A stretch of DNA of 64,000 nucleotides from Veillonellales bacterium. Lineage in GTDB: Bacteria; Bacillota; Negativicutes; Veillonellales; Dialisteraceae. The stretch covers positions 1 through 64,000 of the forward strand of contig CALXPQ010000001.1 in NCBI GenBank assembly GCA_944390485.1, in the 5' to 3' direction. The notes below the pieces were generated by a model. The model saw only the letters and a list, made by a program, of their open reading frames with translations. It searched no databases and had not been told where the DNA came from. The position numbers were made by a program, and so were the translations under genes. Positions 60,197-64,000 of this stretch are shown here, one piece after another. The number at the start of each line of letters is the position of its first letter. Position 1 is the stretch's first letter.

Positions 60197-61278
60197 AAGC
60201 GGCGGTGATTTCCGTATCCCGGGAGGGCGCGGAACTGGGCCAGCGCGTGCGCGAAGCGTGCGGGGGCATCACCTGCTATGAGCGGCGGGGCGCGGAGAGC
60301 GGCGGGGAAGCGCAGCTTTTCCAGCGCACGCTGGCGCTGACGGACGAGATTTTCGGCCGGTACGACGGCCTCCTCTATATCATGGCGGCGGGCATCGCCG
60401 TGCGGGCCGTCGCGCCGCATGTGGCGAGCAAGGCGTCCGACCCGGCGGTGCTCGTCATGGACGAATGCGGGAAGCACTGCATCTCTCTCCTGTCGGGCCA
60501 TCTGGGCGGCGCGAACGCCTGGGCCCGGGAGGTGGCGGCCGCTGTGGGCGCGGATCCGGTCATCACGACGGCAACGGATGTGCACGGCCGGCCCGCGCCG
60601 GACGACATCGCCCGCGTGCTCCATATGCGCGTGGAGCCGCTCGAAGCGCTCAAGCCGGTGAACAGCGCTATCGCGGAGGGGAAGCCTTTCCTCTGGCTCG
60701 TCGATCCGGCCCTGCCCTGTGCGGAGGAAATCCGGCAGAAACTTGCCGCGCTCGGCATCGAGGCCGCGCCGTACCGGGGCGGAGAATCCTGCGCCGCAGC
60801 GGCGGTCATTTCCGAAGACGACCTGCCCGTATTGGCGCCGCATGTCTATCTCCGGCCAAAAAATCTTTTTGTCGGCATGGGGTGCAAACGGGGCGCGCCG
60901 GAAGCGCGCATCCGGGACGCTTTCTTCGGGGCGCTCGGCCAGATCGGCGCCGCGCCGTGGCAGGTGAAGGCCCTCGCTTCGGTGGATGTGAAGGCTGATG
61001 AGAAAGGACTTCTGGACTTTGCAGAGCACATGGGGCTGCCCATCCATTTCTACCCTCCGGCGGAGCTGAAGAAATGGGCGGACGCGCACCATGTGGAACT
61101 GTCTGACTTTGTAGAAAAAACGATTGGAGTGGGAAACGTATGCGAATCAGCAGCGCTGAGGGAAGCGTGGAAAGGGAAAACACTGCTTCCGAAAACAAAA
61201 TTTGCGGAGGCGACCGCAGCGGTGGCCGCGGGCTTATCCGTGTCGTCGGCATCGGACCGGGCCATGAGGAGGAAATGA
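60193..61278 (+). CDS. cbiG: cobalt-precorrin-5A hydrolase
   Basis: Opens the lactone ring and releases acetaldehyde; 361 residues. The N-terminal part has GLLYIMAAGIAVRAVAPH and LLSGHLGGANAWA, the C-terminal part LFVGMGCKRGAPEARI and ASVDVKADEKGL. ATGA overlap with cbiF. Its last 46 codons overlap the start of cbiH by 139 bases in another frame. Confidence 0.94.
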   Translation: MKAAVISVSREGAELGQRVREACGGITCYERRGAESGGEAQLFQRTLALTDEIFGRYDGLLYIMAAGIAVRAVAPHVASKASDPAVLVMDECGKHCISLLSGHLGGANAWAREVAAAVGADPVITTATDVHGRPAPDDIARVLHMRVEPLEALKPVNSAIAEGKPFLWLVDPALPCAEEIRQKLAALGIEAAPYRGGESCAAAAVISEDDLPVLAPHVYLRPKNLFVGMGCKRGAPEARIRDAFFGALGQIGAAPWQVKALASVDVKADEKGLLDFAEHMGLPIHFYPPAELKKWADAHHVELSDFVEKTIGVGNVCESAALREAWKGKTLLPKTKFAEATAAVAAGLSVSSASDRAMRRK

Positions 61279-61964
61279 CGCCCAAAGCGGCGGCGGCCAT
61301 CGACGAAGCGGAAGTCATCGTCGGCTACAATACGTACATCGCGCTCATCCGGGACCGTATCGCCGGCAAACCCGTCGTGGGGAACGGCATGCGCCAGGAA
61401 GTGGAGCGCTGCCAGAAAGCGGTGAACCTTGCGGCGGAAGGGAAGAGCGTGGCGGTCATCTCCTCCGGCGATCCCGGCGTGTACGGCATGGCCGGCCTCG
61501 TGCTGGAGCTGGTGCAGAAGCTGCCCGAAGAGAAGCGCCCCGCCTGCGAGATCATCCCCGGTCTCACCGCGGCGAATACGTCCGCGGCGGCGCTCGGGGC
61601 TCCGCTCATGCACGATTATGCGGTCATCTCCCTGTCCGATCTCATGACGCCGTGGGAGCAGATCAAGAAACGCGCGCGCCTCGCGGCGGAAGGCGATTTC
61701 GTCATCGCCATCTATAATCCGAAGAGCCGCGGCCGCGCGGATTACCTGAACCAGATCCGGGACATCGTGCTGGAATTCCGCAGCCCGGAGACGCCGGTAG
61801 GCATCGTGCGCAAGGCGGGCCGCCCCGGCATGAACTGGACGGTGAGCACGCTCGAGAAGCTGCCGGAAAAGGATGTGGACATGCAGTCCACCGTCATCAT
61901 CGGCAACAGCAATACGTACGTGTCCGGCGGCTTCATGATCACGCCCCGGGGGTACAAGCTGTGA
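61140..61964 (+). CDS. cbiH: cobalt-factor III C17-methyltransferase
   Basis: Ring-contracting methylase (CobJ type), 274 residues. The core starts at VVGIGPGHEEEMTPKA (about 34 on), with SSGDPGVYGMAG, AIYNPKSRGR and a final FMITPRGYKL. The ATG at 61140 has GGAG nine bases upstream; only a GTG at 61167 offers a later start, so the first ~30 residues are an unusual extension encoded inside cbiG. Confidence 0.93.
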   Translation: MRISSAEGSVERENTASENKICGGDRSGGRGLIRVVGIGPGHEEEMTPKAAAAIDEAEVIVGYNTYIALIRDRIAGKPVVGNGMRQEVERCQKAVNLAAEGKSVAVISSGDPGVYGMAGLVLELVQKLPEEKRPACEIIPGLTAANTSAAALGAPLMHDYAVISLSDLMTPWEQIKKRARLAAEGDFVIAIYNPKSRGRADYLNQIRDIVLEFRSPETPVGIVRKAGRPGMNWTVSTLEKLPEKDVDMQSTVIIGNSNTYVSGGFMITPRGYKL

Positions 61965-62761
61965 TCTGGATCATTTCCGGGACGCAGGACGGCCGGGAGA
62001 TCGGCGCGCGCCTCGCGGACTGGATGCAGGCGCAGCCGGCGGACCGCCGGGCGGAGCTCCTCATGACGGTGGTCAGCCAGTACGGGAAGCGCCTTGCAGA
62101 GCACGAAGGCATCATCATCGAGGTGGGGCGCTTCACGAAGGAAGACATGATCCGCGAGATCGGCGAAAAAGGCGTCACCTGCATCCTCGACTGCAGTCAT
62201 CCCTATGCGGCGGCCGTCTCGGAGACGGCGCGGGCCGCCTGCCGGGAAGCGGGCATCGCCTATGTGCGCTACGAGCGGCCGGGCATCGCGCTGCCGGATT
62301 ACGACCGCCTTCACGTGGCGGCCAATGAGGAAGAAGCGGCGGAGCTTGCGGGCCGACTCGGGGAGAACATCCTCCTCACCACCGGTTCGAAGACGCTCCC
62401 CGTCTTCGTCCATGCGCCGGCGCTCGCGGGGAAGACGATCTGGGCGCGGGTGCTCCCGCTGTCCTCCGTCATCCGCCAGTGCGAGGAGCTGGGCCTGCGG
62501 GCGCGGCAGATCATCGCCGTGCAGGGTCCCTTCTCTTATGAGATGAACCGCGCCATGATCCGGGATTATCACGCGGACGTGATGGTCACGAAGAACAGCG
62601 GCCTCGTCGGCGGCAGCGATACGAAACTGAAAGCGGCCATGGATGAAGGCATCCATGTGATTGTCATCGACAGACCGAAAGCCCCTGCGGAAGGCGCTCC
62701 TGTCTTTTCTTCGCAGGAACAGGTATTGAAATACATGGAGGAACATCATGAATTTTATTAA
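61961..62761 (+). CDS. cbiJ: cobalt-precorrin-6A reductase
   Basis: NAD(P)H-dependent reductase of 266 residues (CobK). IISGTQDGREIGARL and the LDCSHPYAAAVSETAR motif are typical, as is VTKNSGLVGGSDTKL. GTG start overlapping the cbiH stop by four bases. Confidence 0.94.
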   Translation: MIWIISGTQDGREIGARLADWMQAQPADRRAELLMTVVSQYGKRLAEHEGIIIEVGRFTKEDMIREIGEKGVTCILDCSHPYAAAVSETARAACREAGIAYVRYERPGIALPDYDRLHVAANEEEAAELAGRLGENILLTTGSKTLPVFVHAPALAGKTIWARVLPLSSVIRQCEELGLRARQIIAVQGPFSYEMNRAMIRDYHADVMVTKNSGLVGGSDTKLKAAMDEGIHVIVIDRPKAPAEGAPVFSSQEQVLKYMEEHHEFY

Positions 62762-63410
62762 GAATCCCAAGGCGATCGAAGAGAACAGCATGGAGATGAT
62801 CTATCCCTTCATCAAGGATCTGGATCTCACCGCAGAAGAGATCACCGTGTATTCCCGCATGATCCATGCCTCCGGCGACGTGGATTACGGCCATCTCATC
62901 CAGACGAGCAAAGGCGCGGTGGCGGCCGGCATCGAGGCGCTCCGCCGCGGCTGCAACATCTACTGCGACGTCACCATGGTGCAGACGGGCATCAATAAGC
63001 GCGCCCTCTCCGTGCTGGGCGGCGAAGTCTTCTGCCGCATCGCGGACCCGGACGTGGCGAAGCGCGCCAAGGAGAAGAACGTGTCCCGCTCCATGGAGGC
63101 GATGCATTCCTTCGGCTCCGACCTGAACGGCTCCATCATCGCCGTGGGCAACGCGCCCACCGCGCTCTTCGAAGCCATCCGCATGACGAAGGAAGAGGGC
63201 ATCACGCCGGCGCTCATCGTGGGCATCCCCGTAGGCTTCGTCGGCGCGGCGGAATCGAAGGAAGTGCTCATCAAGGAAAGCACCGTCCCGTACATCACCG
63301 TGCGCGGCACGAAAGGCGGCAGCCCCATCGTGGCGTCCGTCATCAACGCGCTGCTGTACAATCTCGTCCGCCGGGACAACATGCTCTACGTGCAGGGCCT
63401 GAAGGACTGA
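62748..63410 (+). CDS. cbiC: cobalt-precorrin-8 methylmutase
   Basis: Shifts a methyl group from C11 to C12 to give cobyrinic acid; 220 residues. The active-site histidine is H40 in YSRMIHASGDVDY; DVTMVQTGINKRAL follows. AGGAACATC precedes the ATG. Last gene of the operon; cbiL, cbiA, cbiB, cbiP and the nucleotide-loop genes lie elsewhere. Confidence 0.96.
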   Translation: MNFIKNPKAIEENSMEMIYPFIKDLDLTAEEITVYSRMIHASGDVDYGHLIQTSKGAVAAGIEALRRGCNIYCDVTMVQTGINKRALSVLGGEVFCRIADPDVAKRAKEKNVSRSMEAMHSFGSDLNGSIIAVGNAPTALFEAIRMTKEEGITPALIVGIPVGFVGAAESKEVLIKESTVPYITVRGTKGGSPIVASVINALLYNLVRRDNMLYVQGLKD

Positions 63411-63430
63411 CCGTTTCATCGGCAGGCAGC

Positions 63431-63464
63431 AAAAAAGCTCCGGTCATTTTGACCGGAGCTTTTC
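63431..63464. terminator. bidirectional terminator between cbiC and cbiK
   Basis: AAAAGCTCCGGTCA pairs perfectly with TGACCGGAGCTTTT around TTT. Confidence 0.92.
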
Positions 63465-63470
63465 GTGTGC

Positions 63471-64000
63471 TCATTTTTCTGCGGTTCCCAGCGTGCGCAG
63501 CGCGGCGACGGCCTCGTCCGCCCGCTTCACATAGAGCGCGCGGACGGCGGGGTTCTCGCCGAGGCCGTGGAGCCAGGCGCTGACGGCGAAGCCTTCCGCC
63601 TCGAGGCGGCTCTTGTGGCTGTCCGGGTCCGGGCCGGCCATATCATTCACCGCATGATCGCCGGCCACCAGCATGATGGGCATGAGCGTCACGCGGCGGA
63701 TGCCCGTTTCCTTCAGCCGGGGGATCACGTCGTCCAGATCCGGCCGGCCTTCCACCGAGTAGACGAAGAGATGGTTCAGGCCGAGCTCGCGGATGCGGTC
63801 CTGGATGACGGCGTAGTAGGCGTTGGCCGGATGGGGCGTGCCGTGCGCCATGAGGAGCACCGCTTCTTCCGGGCCGGCGGGCGGGAGCTGGCCGGACAGC
63901 GCGCGGAGGAATTCCACCACCTGATCCGGCCGGCCCTCCGTGCCCTGATAGTACATGAGCGGCGTGGAGAGGGAGAGCGCCTGGAAGCGGTCCGCGTACC
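63471..64000 (-). CDS. cbiK: sirohydrochlorin cobaltochelatase, C-terminal part (runs off the window)
   Basis: Inserts cobalt into sirohydrochlorin, the entry step of the anaerobic pathway. Visible are the last ~175 residues: LLMAHGTPHPANAYY with a metal-binding histidine, VEGRPDLDDVI, and MPIMLVAGDHAVNDMAGPD with the second active-site histidine. The frame is open to the window edge (YADRFQALSLSTPL precedes the first ATG seen), so the N-terminal half lies outside. It converges on the cbi operon. Confidence 0.93.
   Translation of the reverse strand, partial: YADRFQALSLSTPLMYYQGTEGRPDQVVEFLRALSGQLPPAGPEEAVLLMAHGTPHPANAYYAVIQDRIRELGLNHLFVYSVEGRPDLDDVIPRLKETGIRRVTLMPIMLVAGDHAVNDMAGPDPDSHKSRLEAEGFAVSAWLHGLGENPAVRALYVKRADEAVAALRTLGTAEK

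Overview
The window is bacterial chromosome of high GC, densely packed with classical operons. It suggests an anaerobic, diderm member of the Firmicutes (Negativicutes, Veillonellales/Selenomonadales type). The reasons are T-box and TPP leaders, the oxygen-independent (early cobalt) cobalamin route, an Fe-S L-serine dehydratase in two subunits, HisZ with short HisG, a type 1B PyrD/PyrK pair, and a WaaP-like lipopolysaccharide-kinase-type protein in an otherwise firmicute gene set. The species cannot be named from the sequence alone.

Region by region. 1-45 is the 3' end of a 5S rRNA followed by two rrn terminators. 540-3869 (minus) is an NMT1/TauA-type ABC importer with deoC as last gene. 3997-11149 holds a small secreted protein, queG, a zeta-toxin-like kinase, cbiZ, a membrane-anchored protein of unknown role, sdaAB-sdaAA and an HTH regulator. 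11200-11660 is an AT-rich scar with strong hairpins and a decayed double zinc-ribbon gene. Then come a nitroreductase, rplM-rpsI, and on the minus strand serC-serA-histidine phosphatase behind a T-box leader that carries two terminator/antiterminator modules. alsD, ybaK, riboswitch-thiC and an OLD-family nuclease follow. 22028-30204 is a full pyrBC-carAB-pyrKD operon. 30798-38372 is hisZGDCBHAF-IE. 38615-44432 holds a CDF transporter, a HAD hydrolase and holB-ricT-trmN6-rsmI.

44537-54993 is a type I-C CRISPR-Cas locus of visibly lower GC: cas3, then cas5c-cas8c-cas7c-cas4-cas1-cas2, then an array of 25 repeats. Two things stand out. Between cas3 and cas5c, on the minus strand, there is a miniature stand-alone unit: a consensus promoter, one shortened CRISPR-like repeat beginning at the predicted +1, a 34-nt guide and a terminator. 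The guide's first 11 bases match the cas5c leader at 10 positions next to a TTC PAM, with the one mismatch at position 6. This is the architecture expected of a Cas-autoregulating guide RNA (CreR type). Second, three of the 24 inter-repeat intervals are 250-410 nt long instead of 33-37 and hold phage-like coding fragments, including one intact small gene.

55268-64000 holds a rhodanese lipoprotein, a WaaP-like kinase, yajQ and a compact anaerobic cobalamin operon cbiDETFGHJC, met head-on by cbiK running off the right edge. Together with cbiZ at 6690 the cell appears able both to make the corrin ring and to salvage cobinamides.
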